Origin: Burkholderiaceae bacterium
GTDB taxonomy: Bacteria; Pseudomonadota; Gammaproteobacteria; Burkholderiales; Burkholderiaceae_C
Length of the DNA stretch: 64,000 nt
Direction of reading: 5' to 3'
Assembly: GCA_023150375.1 (NCBI GenBank)
Contig: JAKLLA010000002.1
Location: 248,001-312,000, forward strand
The notes under the pieces are model-generated. The model did no database searches. It had not been told where the DNA came from and was given only the letters and a program-made list of their open reading frames with translations. The translations under genes were made by a program, and so were the position numbers. Numbering within the stretch: the stretch's first letter is position 1; each line of letters begins with the position of its first letter. Positions 18,510 to 32,303 of the stretch are shown piece by piece.

Positions 18510-20684
18510 ATGGTGCCCATGAACCCGACTCTTCCTTCCGTTCCGATCGATCTCGCCCCCGACGAACTGGCCGACATGGTGCAGCGCCTGATGCGCATCG
18601 AACGGGATCTGGAGGCCCAGACCGACCTGCTGCGCACGGTGCTGGACGAAAGCCCGGACTTCGTCATCCTGAAGGACCATGCCGGCAACTTCCTGCTGTG
18701 CAATCGCCCGGTGGCGAACTTCTACGGCACGACGCCGGAGGCCATGGTCGGCAAGAGCGACATCGATTTCGGCTGCCCGCCCGAGATGGCCGAGTCCTTC
18801 CGCCGCAACGTCCTCGACATCATGGCGCGCGGCGAGACCGAGATCGTCTACGAAGAATCCCGCGACGCCCGCAACGGCCGCATCAACCACTTCAAGTCGA
18901 TCAAGAAGCCCTTCACCGGACCGGACGGGCTGCCGCGCATCCTGGTGATCGCACACGACATCACCGACCTGCGCGAGGCCCAGCTGCGCGTGGAGGACAG
19001 CGAGCGGCGCCTGCAGCACGCCCTCGAGGCCACCGGCGACGCGGTCTGGGACTGGCACCTGCCCAGCGGCGGCCTGACCCTGAGCCGGCGCTGGTGCGAG
19101 ATCCTCGGCTATGCGCCTGCGGACCTGGAGGGCAACCTGAGCGACTTCATGCGCTGCCTGCTCGACGAGGAATCCGCCGCCGTGGACGCAGCGCTGCGCC
19201 GCGCCCTGGAGGGCCAAGGCAGCTACCTGCACGAGCACCGCATGCGCCGCAAGGACGGCAGTGTGATCTGGGTGATCGACCGCGGCCGCGTGGTCGAGCG
19301 CGACGACCAGGGGCGCCCGCTGCGCATGGTGGGCAGCGTCTCGGACATCACCGACCAGAAACGCGCGCAGGATCTGATCTGGCAGCAGGCCAACTTCGAC
19401 ACCCTCACCGGACTGCCCAACCGGCACATGTTCCAGGACCGGCTGGCCGGACAGATGCGCGCCAGCGACCGCAGCGGCCGCCCCTGTGCCCTGCTGATGC
19501 TCGACCTCGACCAGTTCAAGGAGATCAACGACTCGCTCGGCCACGCCTGGGGCGATGTGCTGCTGCAGGAGGCCGCCCAGCGGCTGCGCTACTGCGTGCG
19601 CGATACCGACCTGGTGGCACGGCTGGGCGGCGACGAGTTCATGGTCCTGCTGGGCGAGCTGACGGACTCGCAGGCGGTGGCCCGGGTGGCGCACGAGGTG
19701 ATGCAGGCCCTGGCGCAACCCTTCCGGCTCGGCGCCGACCTGGTCTACGTGACCGCCAGCGCCGGGGTGACCTTCTATCCGCACGATGCGGCCAGCCCCG
19801 AGGAGCTGCTGCGCAACGTCGACCAGGCGATGTACGCGGCCAAGCGCAGCGGCCGCAACGCCTGCCGCTACTTCACCCCGGCGATGCAGGTGGCCGCGCA
19901 GGACCGCATGCGGCTGATCTCCGACCTGCGCCTGGCGCTGGCGCAGCAGCAGTTCCACCTGTGCTACCAGCCCATCGTCGAGCTGACCGGCGGGCGCATC
20001 CGCAAGGCCGAGGCGCTGATCCGCTGGCAGCACCCGGAGCGCGGCTTCATCAGCCCGGCCGAGTTCATCCCGGCAGCCGAGGCCACCGGGATGATCCACG
20101 AACTGGGCGACTGGGTGTTCCACGAGGCGGCGCGGCAGGTCGCGCGCTGGCGTCGCAGCCACCCGACCTTCCAGGTCAGCGTGAACGTCTCGCCGCTGCA
20201 GTTCCAGAACGGGCGGCTGGCGCTGGCGGCCTGGCTGCACCACCTGACCAGCCTGGGCACCGACGGCCACAGCATGGTGGTGGAGATCACCGAGGGCCTG
20301 CTGATGGAGGCCGGTCCCGAAGTGACGCAGCAGATGCTGCGCTTTCGCGATGCCGGCGTGCAGGTCGCGCTGGACGACTTCGGCACCGGCTACTCGTCGC
20401 TGGCCTACCTGAACCGGCTGGACATCGACTACATCAAGATCGACCGCTCCTTCGTCTGCAACCTGCGGCCGGACTCGCCCGACCTGGCGCTGTGCGAAGG
20501 CATCGTGATGATGGCCCACAAGCTGGGCCTGAAGGTGGTGGCCGAGGGCGTGGAGACGCCCGAGCAGCTCGCCCTGCTGCGCAGCGCCGGCTGCGACTAC
20601 GGCCAGGGCTATCTGTTCTCGCGGCCGGTGACCGCCGACCGGCTGGACCAGCTGCTGGCGCAGCCGCAGGCCCTGGCGGCCTGA
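18510..20684 (+). CDS. PAS-PAS-GGDEF-EAL c-di-GMP turnover protein
   Basis: The 724-residue soluble protein begins with a short coiled segment and a first PAS domain ([20 protein letters not shown] to [10 protein letters not shown], about 40-160). A second PAS/PAC follows ([19 protein letters not shown] to [12 protein letters not shown]). The GGDEF domain has an intact [12 protein letters not shown] active site and an inhibitory RxxD site (RDTD) five residues before it. The EAL domain is also intact: [44 protein letters not shown]. Both activities could therefore work, with direction set by the PAS input. The start may be the ATG at 18519 (MNPTLP). It is convergent with ftsB. Confidence 0.96.
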   Translation: MVPMNPTLPSVPIDLAPDELADMVQRLMRIERDLEAQTDLLRTVLDESPDFVILKDHAGNFLLCNRPVANFYGTTPEAMVGKSDIDFGCPPEMAESFRRNVLDIMARGETEIVYEESRDARNGRINHFKSIKKPFTGPDGLPRILVIAHDITDLREAQLRVEDSERRLQHALEATGDAVWDWHLPSGGLTLSRRWCEILGYAPADLEGNLSDFMRCLLDEESAAVDAALRRALEGQGSYLHEHRMRRKDGSVIWVIDRGRVVERDDQGRPLRMVGSVSDITDQKRAQDLIWQQANFDTLTGLPNRHMFQDRLAGQMRASDRSGRPCALLMLDLDQFKEINDSLGHAWGDVLLQEAAQRLRYCVRDTDLVARLGGDEFMVLLGELTDSQAVARVAHEVMQALAQPFRLGADLVYVTASAGVTFYPHDAASPEELLRNVDQAMYAAKRSGRNACRYFTPAMQVAAQDRMRLISDLRLALAQQQFHLCYQPIVELTGGRIRKAEALIRWQHPERGFISPAEFIPAAEATGMIHELGDWVFHEAARQVARWRRSHPTFQVSVNVSPLQFQNGRLALAAWLHHLTSLGTDGHSMVVEITEGLLMEAGPEVTQQMLRFRDAGVQVALDDFGTGYSSLAYLNRLDIDYIKIDRSFVCNLRPDSPDLALCEGIVMMAHKLGLKVVAEGVETPEQLALLRSAGCDYGQGYLFSRPVTADRLDQLLAQPQALAA

Positions 20685-20697
20685 AGCGCGCCTGCGA

Positions 20698-20752
20698 ACC
20701 CGCGGTCGCGGGTCGGTGGCCTCGGCCCACCCGGCGCCGCCGGGCTTCGGCC
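20698..20752. terminator. paired GC hairpins between convergent genes
   Basis: ACCCGCG-GT-CGCGGGT (20698-20713) is followed by CCCGGC-GCC-GCCGGG (20730-20744) flanked by GGCC arms. They fill the 68-base gap between the GGDEF-EAL gene and ftsB. No T-run is present. Confidence 0.4.
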
Positions 20753-21031
20753 TCAGCGCGTCGGGTGGGTGTACTGCACCAGCAGTTCGTCCGGGCGCAG
20801 CATGCCGAGTTCGGCGCGCGCCTTCTCCTCGATGATCTCGCGGCCGGTCTGCAGGTCGGTCACCTCGGCCTGCAGCCGTTCGTTGCGCGCGCGCGCCTGC
20901 TCGTTGAGGGCCTGCTGCTCGTTGACCTGGGCACGCAGCTCCAGGACGCGCGGCAGGCCGCTGCGCCCGAACCACAGCTCGGCATGCACGTAGCCGAGCA
21001 GGGCGAGCAGGACGAGCGTGACGCCGCGCAT
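20753..21031 (-). CDS. ftsB: cell division protein FtsB
   Basis: This 92-residue bitopic membrane protein has one N-terminal membrane segment (GVTLVLLALLGYVHAELWF), a coiled coil (residues 30-68, LRAQVNEQQALNEQARARNERLQAEV) and the conserved C-terminal block ARAELGMLRPDELLVQY. FtsB joins FtsL and FtsQ in the divisome and helps switch on septal peptidoglycan synthesis. It lies 19 bases after eno, as the last gene of the pyrG-kdsA-eno-ftsB group, an arrangement common in betaproteobacteria. Confidence 0.95.
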   Translation of the reverse strand: MRGVTLVLLALLGYVHAELWFGRSGLPRVLELRAQVNEQQALNEQARARNERLQAEVTDLQTGREIIEEKARAELGMLRPDELLVQYTHPTR

Positions 21032-21050
21032 GGCCGGCCTGGCTGCCCGA

Positions 21051-22355
<1,305 letters not shown>

Positions 22356-22455
22356 TCAAAAATTCGTCGCGCGCATGGTGCCGCAAAGACGGTGGGGCGC
22401 GCGGGCCCGGCCGTCGGGGCGACGCGTCACCCGTGCAAAGTTGGGCGGCGCTTGA

Positions 22456-25072
<2,617 letters not shown>

Positions 25073-25088
25073 GGAGGTCGGACATGCC

Positions 25089-25114
25089 GACGACCGGCCC
25101 GCGGGCCGGTCGTC
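25089..25114. repeat. 26-bp perfect palindrome between the acyltransferase gene and the pyrG promoter
   Basis: The half-site GACGACCGGCCCG is followed at once by its exact reverse complement. It is 31 bases after the stop of the membrane acyltransferase gene, so it could be its terminator hairpin (without a T-run), and it also covers the -35 region of pyrG. Confidence 0.6.
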
Positions 25115-25144
25115 ACGCCGGGCTGCACGTGGCAGTGGCCCCGC

Positions 25145-26251
25145 TCAGGCTCGGCGCAGGCGGGCGGAGCTCTCGGGATCGAAGGGCACGGCCGGCACGC
25201 GGTGCGACTTCAGCCGCGCCCAGTTGGGCCGCTCGTACAGGAAGCCCAGCCCGATGCGGCGCGCCACCTCGAAGAACGCGACCGAGATCGCCACGCTGCC
25301 GGCCAGCGCCACCAGGCCCACCACGCTGAGCTGATGCCCCCAGCGGGTGGCCAGCATGCCCTCGACGATCAGCACCATCGGCACGTAGAAGCCCAGGTAG
25401 ACCGCGATCGAGTTGCGCCCCAGGTAGGTCACCCAGCGCGCCCAGGCGCGGTCCCAGGTGATCGCACTGAACACGATCACCGCGCTGATGCCCACGAAGG
25501 CCATCACCAGCAGGCCGGGCGACCCCTGCTCGGTCCAGCCGGCCATCACGATCGCCTTGTTCACCGCCACCCACAGCAGCAGGCCGCCGATGGCCAGGCG
25601 CACATGACCGCGGGCCCAGTCGGCCAGGGCGAAGAAATGGCGGGCGAAGCGGGCGCCGGCATAGAAGTAGAGGAAGAACACCCCGAAGCGGTCGAGGTGG
25701 TACTCGCCGGTCTGCGCCGGGAAGAGCATCAGCAGCACCGCCACCGGCGCCATGATCCAGGTCGGCACCCGCCAGGTCAGCCGCGTCACGACGCAGTAGA
25801 TCGACAGGTAGAGCAGGAACCACAGCATCGCGAAGGGCTTGCCGAACACAAGGCCGCCCAGCTGCGTGGCCGCCTCGGCCAGACTGGACGGTGTGTCGCG
25901 GCCGAACCACCACATCGCCGGGACGATGATCAGGGTCCAGAGCAGGAAGAAGTACAGGTAGTGCACCACCTTGGTGTCGAGGTAGCTCTTCCAGGGCCGG
26001 TCCATCACGCGGGACAGGAACAGCCCCGAGATCAGGAAGAAGTCCGGCATGCGAAAGGGCGCCGCGAACCAGACGAAACGGTCCAGCAGGGTGGCCTGTC
26101 CGGCCAGGAAGCCGATGTGGCGATGCTCGAATTCATGCGTGACCCACAGGGCCACGACAGCCAGGATGCACACACCCTTGGAGAAATCGACCCAGCCGAA
26201 GCGGTCCCGGGAGGTGCCAGCGCTCGATGAAGACATAAGAGAGGATTCCAT
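25145..26251 (-). CDS. acyltransferase-3 family membrane protein
   Basis: The 368-residue protein has about ten hydrophobic segments and the acyltransferase-3 start block FGWVDFSKGVCILAVVALWVTHEF, followed by FRMPDFFLISGLFLSRVMDRPW. Members of this family move acyl groups onto periplasmic or surface carbohydrates (for example OpgC-type glucan succinylation or O-antigen acetylation). The acceptor here is unknown because no polysaccharide genes are nearby. The start could also be the ATG at 26236 (MSSSSAGTS). The basic C-terminal 30 residues are cytoplasmic. Confidence 0.87.
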   Translation of the reverse strand: MESSLMSSSSAGTSRDRFGWVDFSKGVCILAVVALWVTHEFEHRHIGFLAGQATLLDRFVWFAAPFRMPDFFLISGLFLSRVMDRPWKSYLDTKVVHYLYFFLLWTLIIVPAMWWFGRDTPSSLAEAATQLGGLVFGKPFAMLWFLLYLSIYCVVTRLTWRVPTWIMAPVAVLLMLFPAQTGEYHLDRFGVFFLYFYAGARFARHFFALADWARGHVRLAIGGLLLWVAVNKAIVMAGWTEQGSPGLLVMAFVGISAVIVFSAITWDRAWARWVTYLGRNSIAVYLGFYVPMVLIVEGMLATRWGHQLSVVGLVALAGSVAISVAFFEVARRIGLGFLYERPNWARLKSHRVPAVPFDPESSARLRRA

Positions 26252-26400
26252 GCGGCGTCGAAGGACGGCACCGCGGCAGCTCGCGCCGCCGCGGGTCGGG
26301 CCGGAACCGCCATCCGGCCACAGAAGCCAGTGTCGTTCGCATGGATTAGGCCGCGCTTAAGCGCCGTCGGAGCATCCCCCCCGCGATCGAGCCCCCTGGG

Positions 26401-27213
26401 TCAGGGCCGGCTGGTCAGCTCTGCGATGAGGTCGAGCACCTCGTCGGCCGCCTGCTCGGGCCGCTCCATCGGAAAGAGATGCCCCCCCTGCAGGATGCGG
26501 ATGCGCCCGTGCGTGAGCCGACGGGTGGCCTCCAGGCCGACCGCGCGCAGTTCGCGCGAGTGATTGCCCCCGATGAACCCGACCGGGCACTGCAGCGGGC
26601 GACGGCGCAGCACCTCGCCCAGGTGGTGCGGCAGGGTGTCGTAGATGCGGCTTTCGGTGCTGCGGTCGAAGGCCAGGCGCACGCCGCCCTGGGGATCGGG
26701 CTCGGTCCCGGCGGCCACATAGTGGTCCAGCACCCGGGCGTCCCAGTTCGCGAAGACGGACTTGGCGGCATAGTGGGCCCGGCAGGCCTCCTCGCTGGGC
26801 CAGTGCTGGCGGCGCCGCTCGGCCACCCGCGCCGGCGAGAGGCGATGGATCAGCCTCGTCGCCTTGGCCAGGCGCAGGCTCTGGGCGCGCCAGCCGGCGA
26901 TCAGCGGCGAGTCGAGCAGCACGATCGCCCGCGCCAGGTCGCTGCGGTGGCTGGCAGTCAGCAGGCTCAGGAAGCCGCCGAGCGAATGCCCCACCAGCAC
27001 CGGCGGGCCGTCCAGTTTCAGGGCGTCGATGAAGTGCGCCAGCTCCTCGCGCAGCCGGGGCCAGTTGCTGCTGACCGGCCAGCGCGGGTCGTGGCCGAAC
27101 TTCTCCACCGCCTCGACCCGCCAGCCGGCCGCCCGCCAGCGCTCGAACAGGACCCGGTAGGTGCCGGCCGGAAAGCCGTTGGCATGGCTGAAGACGAGGG
27201 TGGGCGGGGACAT
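26401..27213 (-). CDS. alpha/beta hydrolase
   Basis: The 270-residue single-domain protein has an alpha/beta-hydrolase fold. It opens MSPPTLVFSHANGFPAGTYRVLFERW, where the HANGFPAGTY motif supplies the oxyanion region. The nucleophile elbow is VLVGHSLGGFLSLL, a catalytic acid probably lies in CPVGFIGGNHSRELR, and the histidine is in LQGGHLFPMERP. The substrate is unknown. The start was set at the ATG before SPPTLVFSHANG; the longer ORF in the track is shadow upstream. It lies 101 bases downstream of the Anbu gene on the same strand. Confidence 0.92.
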   Translation of the reverse strand: MSPPTLVFSHANGFPAGTYRVLFERWRAAGWRVEAVEKFGHDPRWPVSSNWPRLREELAHFIDALKLDGPPVLVGHSLGGFLSLLTASHRSDLARAIVLLDSPLIAGWRAQSLRLAKATRLIHRLSPARVAERRRQHWPSEEACRAHYAAKSVFANWDARVLDHYVAAGTEPDPQGGVRLAFDRSTESRIYDTLPHHLGEVLRRRPLQCPVGFIGGNHSRELRAVGLEATRRLTHGRIRILQGGHLFPMERPEQAADEVLDLIAELTSRP

Positions 27214-27314
27214 GGGGGAGGCACGGGAATCGGATGGCCCGCAGCTTAGGCTGTGCGCAGCCCGCTGCCTGTCGAGGCAGCGACACCCCTGGGCAATCCC
27301 GGGGCCTTCGTCGC

Positions 27315-28142
27315 TCAGATGACCCGCTCGCCCGGCGAGCCGATCTTCTTCAGCGGCTCGTAGCGCTCGGAGCGGGCGATCAGCGGATGGGTGGCGTCGC
27401 CGCCGTCCCAGCGCGGGTCGTCGATGCCGTCGAACACCTCGCGCAGGCGCTGCCCCCAGGTGCTGTGGATCATCTGGAAGTAGGGGTTCTGATCGTCGAT
27501 GCAGACGATCTGGTCGGCCGCCAGCTCGCCGGCCCGGTAGACCAGCAGGTCCAGCGGCAGGCCCACCGAGAGGTTGGACTTGAGCGTCGAGTCCATCGAC
27601 ACCAGCGCCGCCTTGGCCGCCACGTCCAGCGGCGTGGTCGGGGTGAGCATGCGGTCCAGGATGGGCTTGCCGTACTTGCTCTCGCCGATCTGGAAGAAGC
27701 AGGTCTCGCGCGTGGCCTCGATGAAGTTGCCGGCCGAATAGACCAGGAACATGCGCATGCCCTCGCCGCCGATCTGGCCGCCGAGGATGAAGCTGGCCAC
27801 GAAGTCGATGCCGTTGTTGCGCAGCGCCGCACCGTCCTGCTCGTAGACGCGCCGCACCGCCGCGCCGAGCACGCGGGCCACGTCGAACATGCTCTTGGCA
27901 TTCCAGATCGTGATCGGGTCCTCGCCATCCGGGCCGGCGATCTTCTCGACCTGCAGGATCTCGCGCACCGACTGCGAGATGCTCAGGTTGCCGGCCGACA
28001 GCAGGCACATGAAGCGGTCGCCCGGCTTCTCGTAGACGATCATCTTGCGGAAGGTGCTGATCGAGTCGATCCCCGCGTTGGTGCGCGAATCGGAGAGGAA
28101 CACCAGGCCGGCGTTCAGGCGGATGCCGATGCAGTAGGTCAT
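27315..28142 (-). CDS. Anbu-type proteasome homologue (COG3484)
   Basis: The 275-residue protein belongs to the Ntn-hydrolase superfamily and begins MTYCIGIRLNAGLVFLSDSRTNAG. Removal of Met would expose Thr2 as the nucleophile, with Asp and Lys in the DSRTNAG and FRKM segments matching the Anbu ('ancestral beta subunit') family. These proteins form dodecameric or helical assemblies; peptidase activity is reported as weak or absent and the natural role is unclear. In many bacteria anbu sits with ATP-grasp, alpha-E and transglutaminase-like genes, but none is present here. It follows mutS by 46 bases and may be co-transcribed with it. Confidence 0.92.
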   Translation of the reverse strand: MTYCIGIRLNAGLVFLSDSRTNAGIDSISTFRKMIVYEKPGDRFMCLLSAGNLSISQSVREILQVEKIAGPDGEDPITIWNAKSMFDVARVLGAAVRRVYEQDGAALRNNGIDFVASFILGGQIGGEGMRMFLVYSAGNFIEATRETCFFQIGESKYGKPILDRMLTPTTPLDVAAKAALVSMDSTLKSNLSVGLPLDLLVYRAGELAADQIVCIDDQNPYFQMIHSTWGQRLREVFDGIDDPRWDGGDATHPLIARSERYEPLKKIGSPGERVI

Positions 28143-28188
28143 GACGGGTCGAAAGGACGGGAAACCGGAGCGGTGAGCGCGGACGTTC

Positions 28189-30879
28189 TCACGCGTCCGG
28201 GGCCAGCGCCTTCAGTCGGTACAGCAGTTCCAGGGCCGCGCGCGGCGTGAGCGCGTCGGGGTCGATCTCGGCCATCGCACGCTCCAGCGCGCTGGGTTCG
28301 GCGGGGGCCAGGGCGGCCGCTATTGTCGTCGCGGCAGGCGCGGCCGGCTCCGGCAGCGCAGCGCTCATGCCGATCTCGTCGGGGGCGCCGAACAGGTCGA
28401 TCTGCGCGGTGGCGGCGCGCTGCTGCGCCTCCAGCGACTCGAGCGTGCCGCGCGCCTGGCGCAGCACCGGCGCGGGCATGCCCGCCAGCCGGGCCACCTG
28501 CACGCCGTAGCTGCGGCTGGCCGGCCCGGGCTCGATGGCGTGCAGGAAGACGATGTCGTCCCCGCTCTCCGCCGCCGAGACGTGCATGTTCAGCGCATGC
28601 CGGTGCCGTGCCGGGAACTCGGTCAGCTCGAAGTAGTGCGTGGCGAACAGCGTGAAGCTCTTGTTGCGGTCGTGCAGGTGGCTGGCGATCGCGCCGGCCA
28701 GCGCCAGGCCGTCGAAGGTGGAGGTGCCGCGGCCGATCTCGTCCATCAGCACGAGTGAGTGCTCGCTCGCGCTGTGCAGGATGGCGCTGGCTTCGGTCAT
28801 CTCCAGCATGAAGGTGGACTGCGCGTTGGCCAGGTCGTCGGCCGCGCCGATGCGGGTGTGGATCGCGTCGATCGGCCCGAGCCGGCAGCGCGTGGCCGGC
28901 ACGTAGCTGCCGATGGCCGCCAGCAGCACGATCACCGCGACCTGGCGCATGAAGGTGCTCTTGCCGCCCATGTTCGGGCCGGTAAGGACGATCATGCGCC
29001 GCGCCGCATCCAGCCGGCAGTCGTTGGCGATGAAGCTGCCGCCGCCCGTCTCGGCCAGCCGGGCTTCGACGACGGGGTGGCGGCCCTGCTCGATTTCCAG
29101 GCAGGGGGGGTTGACGAACTCCGGCGCGCACCAGTTCAGCGTCGCGGCGCGCTCGGCCAGGGCGGCCAGCACGTCCAGGCTGGCCAGCGCCCGGCCCACC
29201 TCGGCCAGCGCCACCAGGTGCGGCTGCAGCGCATCGAGCAGCTGCTCGTAGAGCCACTTCTCGCGCGCCAGCGAGCGCTCCTGCGCGCTCAGCGCCTTGT
29301 CCTCGAAGGCCTTGAGCTCCGGGGTGATGAAGCGCTCGGCATTCTTCAGCGTCTGGCGGCGCTGGTAGTTCAGCGGCACGCGGTCGAGACCGGACGTTGT
29401 CACCTCGATGTAGAAGCCGTGCACCTTGTTGTACTGCACGCGCAGGTTGCCGATGCCGGTGCGGGCCCGCTCGCGCGCCTCCAGCTCGAGCAGGAAATCG
29501 TCGCAGTGGGTGGCGATGCCGCGCAGCTCGTCCAGCTCGGCGTCGAAGCCCGGGGCGATCACCCCGCCGTCGCGCAGCAGCACCGCCGGCTCGGCGGCAA
29601 TGGCCTGCTGCAGCAGCGTGGCAATCGCCGTGTCCGGCGTCAGCGCGGCGTGCAGCTCGTCGAGCAGCGCGGTGCCGGTGGGCACGCGCTCGCGCAGCGT
29701 CGGCAGGCCCAGCAGCGTCTCGCGCAGGCCGGCCAGCTCGCGCGGGCGCACCTGGCGCAGCGCGGTGCGCGCGGTGATGCGCTGCACGTCGCTGACCTGG
29801 CGCAGCGCGTCGCGCAGGCGCTCGGTGGCCCCCGACGCGAGCAGCACGCCGATGGCGGCCTGGCGCTCGCGCGCGGTGCTGCGCTCGCGCAGCGGGTGCG
29901 TCAGCCAGTGGCGCAGCAGCCGGCTGCCCATGCCGCTGCGGCAGGTGTCCAGCAGGCTCAGCAGCGTCGGCGCCGTCTCGCCGCGCAGCGTGACGGTCAG
30001 CTCCAGGTTGCGGTGCGTGGCCGGCGGCAGCTCCAGCAGCGCGCTGGCGCGCTCCACGCTGAGGCTGTTGACGTGCGCCAGCGCACGGCCCTGGGTGTGC
30101 TCGGCGTAGCTCAGCAGCGCGGCGGCGGCGGCGTGGGCCACGTGCAGGTCCTGCGCGTTGAAGCCGGCCAGGTGCGCCACGCGCAGCTGCTCGCGCAGCT
30201 TGCGCTCGCCCAGCGTGCTGTCGAACTGCCAGCCCGGCCGGCTGGTCTGCGGCGCCGGGCAGGCGCGCAGCGCGGCGGGGCGCTGCTCGGCTTCCGTCTC
30301 GGCGCTGACCAGGATCTCCGCCGGCGCCAGCCGCGCCAGCCAGGCGGCCAGCTCGCGACCGCTGCACTCGGTCAGCCCCAGCTGGCCGCTGGCCAGCGCC
30401 AGCCAGGCCAGGCCGTAGGTGGGCGACGCGGGCGGGCCCTTGGCCGCGATCGCCAGCAGCCGCGTGTCCTCCCGCTCGGCCAGCAGCTCGGTGTCGGTCA
30501 CGGTGCCGGGCGTGACCACCCGCACCACCTTGCGCTCCACCGGGCCCTTGGCAGCGCCCACCTCGCCCACCTGCTCGGCGATCGCCACCGCCTCGCCCAG
30601 CTTGATCAGCTTGGCGAGGTAGGCCTCCACCGAGTGCACCGGCACCCCGGCCATCACCACCGGCTCGCCGTTGCTCTGCCCGCGGGTGGTGAGGGTGATG
30701 TCCAGCAGCCGGTTGGCCTTGCGGGCATCGTCGTAGAACAACTCGTAGAAGTCGCCCATCCGGTAGAACACCAGCGTGTCCGGAAAGTCGGCCTTGATGC
30801 GCAGGTACTGCGCCATCATCGGCGTGTGGCCGGCGAAATCTTGGACGGCGGCGCGGGGGCTGCCGGAGGGAGCGTGCAT
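28189..30879 (-). CDS. mutS: DNA mismatch repair ATPase MutS
   Basis: The 896-residue protein recognises mismatches and recruits MutL. The mismatch-binding motif is seen as [17 protein letters not shown] near residue 38 (Phe-x-Glu). The ATPase domain has the Walker [16 protein letters not shown] and the Walker B/signature region [19 protein letters not shown], followed by [10 protein letters not shown]. The C-terminal clamp region is present. The start [29 protein letters not shown] leaves a short N-terminal extension. mutL is in the same window about 20 kb away. Confidence 0.99.
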   Translation of the reverse strand: MHAPSGSPRAAVQDFAGHTPMMAQYLRIKADFPDTLVFYRMGDFYELFYDDARKANRLLDITLTTRGQSNGEPVVMAGVPVHSVEAYLAKLIKLGEAVAIAEQVGEVGAAKGPVERKVVRVVTPGTVTDTELLAEREDTRLLAIAAKGPPASPTYGLAWLALASGQLGLTECSGRELAAWLARLAPAEILVSAETEAEQRPAALRACPAPQTSRPGWQFDSTLGERKLREQLRVAHLAGFNAQDLHVAHAAAAALLSYAEHTQGRALAHVNSLSVERASALLELPPATHRNLELTVTLRGETAPTLLSLLDTCRSGMGSRLLRHWLTHPLRERSTARERQAAIGVLLASGATERLRDALRQVSDVQRITARTALRQVRPRELAGLRETLLGLPTLRERVPTGTALLDELHAALTPDTAIATLLQQAIAAEPAVLLRDGGVIAPGFDAELDELRGIATHCDDFLLELEARERARTGIGNLRVQYNKVHGFYIEVTTSGLDRVPLNYQRRQTLKNAERFITPELKAFEDKALSAQERSLAREKWLYEQLLDALQPHLVALAEVGRALASLDVLAALAERAATLNWCAPEFVNPPCLEIEQGRHPVVEARLAETGGGSFIANDCRLDAARRMIVLTGPNMGGKSTFMRQVAVIVLLAAIGSYVPATRCRLGPIDAIHTRIGAADDLANAQSTFMLEMTEASAILHSASEHSLVLMDEIGRGTSTFDGLALAGAIASHLHDRNKSFTLFATHYFELTEFPARHRHALNMHVSAAESGDDIVFLHAIEPGPASRSYGVQVARLAGMPAPVLRQARGTLESLEAQQRAATAQIDLFGAPDEIGMSAALPEPAAPAATTIAAALAPAEPSALERAMAEIDPDALTPRAALELLYRLKALAPDA

Positions 30880-31133
30880 GGGCGGAGACTCGGGAGATCG
30901 GCGCGGCGCTCCGGCGGGAGCGCGAGGACGCGGATCTTAGGCGAGCGGCAAAGCTCGCCCGACCCGCCTGCCGGCCCGCTGGACCGGACCCGTCGAATCT
31001 CGAACCCGCTGCCCGTGCGGGCCATCGGGATGCAGGACTGCCGGACCAGAGGAGCGCATTTCCAGCCTTCACGCCACCCGCCTCACGCCTAGAGTGTCAG
31101 GGCGTCCCACCCAAGTCCGGGCACACCTCGACC

Positions 31134-32264
31134 TTGTCTGCCTCGCTGTCCTCCCCCACCCTCACCCGCCTGCGCTGGCATCGCTGGCTGCCCGCCGATC
31201 CGAAGCGGCGGCTGCGGGCCGGGCAGACCGCCCTGGCCTGTCTGTTCAGCCTGGCGTCGGTGGCCTTCATGGCCTACGGCGTCGCGGTGGATCTGGTGTC
31301 GGCGCAGGCGCTGTGGATCTGGGTGCTGCTGGTGAGCGCCGGCAGCGCCGGCTTCGTCACCGCGATTGCCAGCGGCTGGTCGGAGCGCTTCGCCGACCCT
31401 TCGCTGACCGTGGCGCAGATGGCCTACGCGATCGGCTGCTGCGCCTGGGCCTACGCCGTGGCCGGGCCGCTGCGCGGCGGCCTGTTCCTGCTGCTGATGG
31501 TGGTGATGATGTTCGGCATGTTCGCCCTGCCGCTGCGGCGGATGCTGGGCGTCTGCGCGGTCTCGGTGCTGACGATGGGCCTGGCGATGGTCTGGCAGGT
31601 GAACCAGCCCCAGGGCGGCACGCCTGCGGCCGTCGAGGCCGGCCACCTGCTGATGCTGCTGGTCACACTGCCGGCGGTGGCGCTGCTGGCCGCTCGGCTG
31701 CGCCAGATGCGCAAGCGGCTGCTGCGGCAGAAGGCCGAGCTGGCCGAGGCGCTGGCGCGCATCCAGTACCTGGCCACGCGCGATGCGCTGACCGGGCTGG
31801 TCAACCGCGGCCACCTAGGCGAGCTGCTGGCGCGTGAAGTGCAGCGCCAGCGCCGCAAGGGTGCGCGGCTGAGCGTACTTCTGATCGATGTGGACCACTT
31901 CAAGCAGGTCAACGACCGCCACGGCCACGCCTGCGGCGACGCGGTGCTGCGCAGCCTGGCCGAGCGGTCCCTGGACTGCGTGCGCGCCAGCGATACGCTG
32001 GGCCGCTGGGGCGGTGAGGAGTTCCTGCTGCTGATGCCCGACACCGGACTGGAGGACGCCCGCACCGGCGCCGAGCGGCTGCGCCTGCACCTGGCCCGCG
32101 AGGCGGTGCAGCATCAGGGCCTCACGGTCCCGGTGACCATGTCGGGCGGTCTGGCCGAGCTGCGCGACGGGGAGTCGCCCGAGGCCCTGCTCGAGCGCGC
32201 CGACCAGGCGCTCTACCGCGCCAAGGCGCTGGGGCGCAACCGGGTCGAGGCCGCAGCGGGCTGA
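31134..32264 (+). CDS. membrane-anchored diguanylate cyclase
   Basis: The 376-residue protein has about six N-terminal membrane segments (residues 30-190), a short coiled linker (LRQMRKRLLRQKAELAEALARIQ) and a GGDEF domain. The active site is RWGGEEFLLLMPDTG, preceded by an inhibitory RxxD site (RASD). The start has to be a TTG at 31134, because no ATG is placed suitably before the first membrane segment. The membrane part does not resemble a named sensor. It is convergent with the acyl-CoA synthetase gene. Confidence 0.92.
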   Translation: MSASLSSPTLTRLRWHRWLPADPKRRLRAGQTALACLFSLASVAFMAYGVAVDLVSAQALWIWVLLVSAGSAGFVTAIASGWSERFADPSLTVAQMAYAIGCCAWAYAVAGPLRGGLFLLLMVVMMFGMFALPLRRMLGVCAVSVLTMGLAMVWQVNQPQGGTPAAVEAGHLLMLLVTLPAVALLAARLRQMRKRLLRQKAELAEALARIQYLATRDALTGLVNRGHLGELLAREVQRQRRKGARLSVLLIDVDHFKQVNDRHGHACGDAVLRSLAERSLDCVRASDTLGRWGGEEFLLLMPDTGLEDARTGAERLRLHLAREAVQHQGLTVPVTMSGGLAELRDGESPEALLERADQALYRAKALGRNRVEAAAG

Positions 32265-32303
32265 CGGCCACCCGCCCCGACCAGGGCCGGTGCGGTCCGC
32301 AGC

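Noticed and set aside
28759-31092. 777-residue + strand ORF opposite mutS
   Set aside because: The low-complexity Gln/Arg/Ala/His composition is typical of antisense GC-rich frames; mutS is certain on the other strand.
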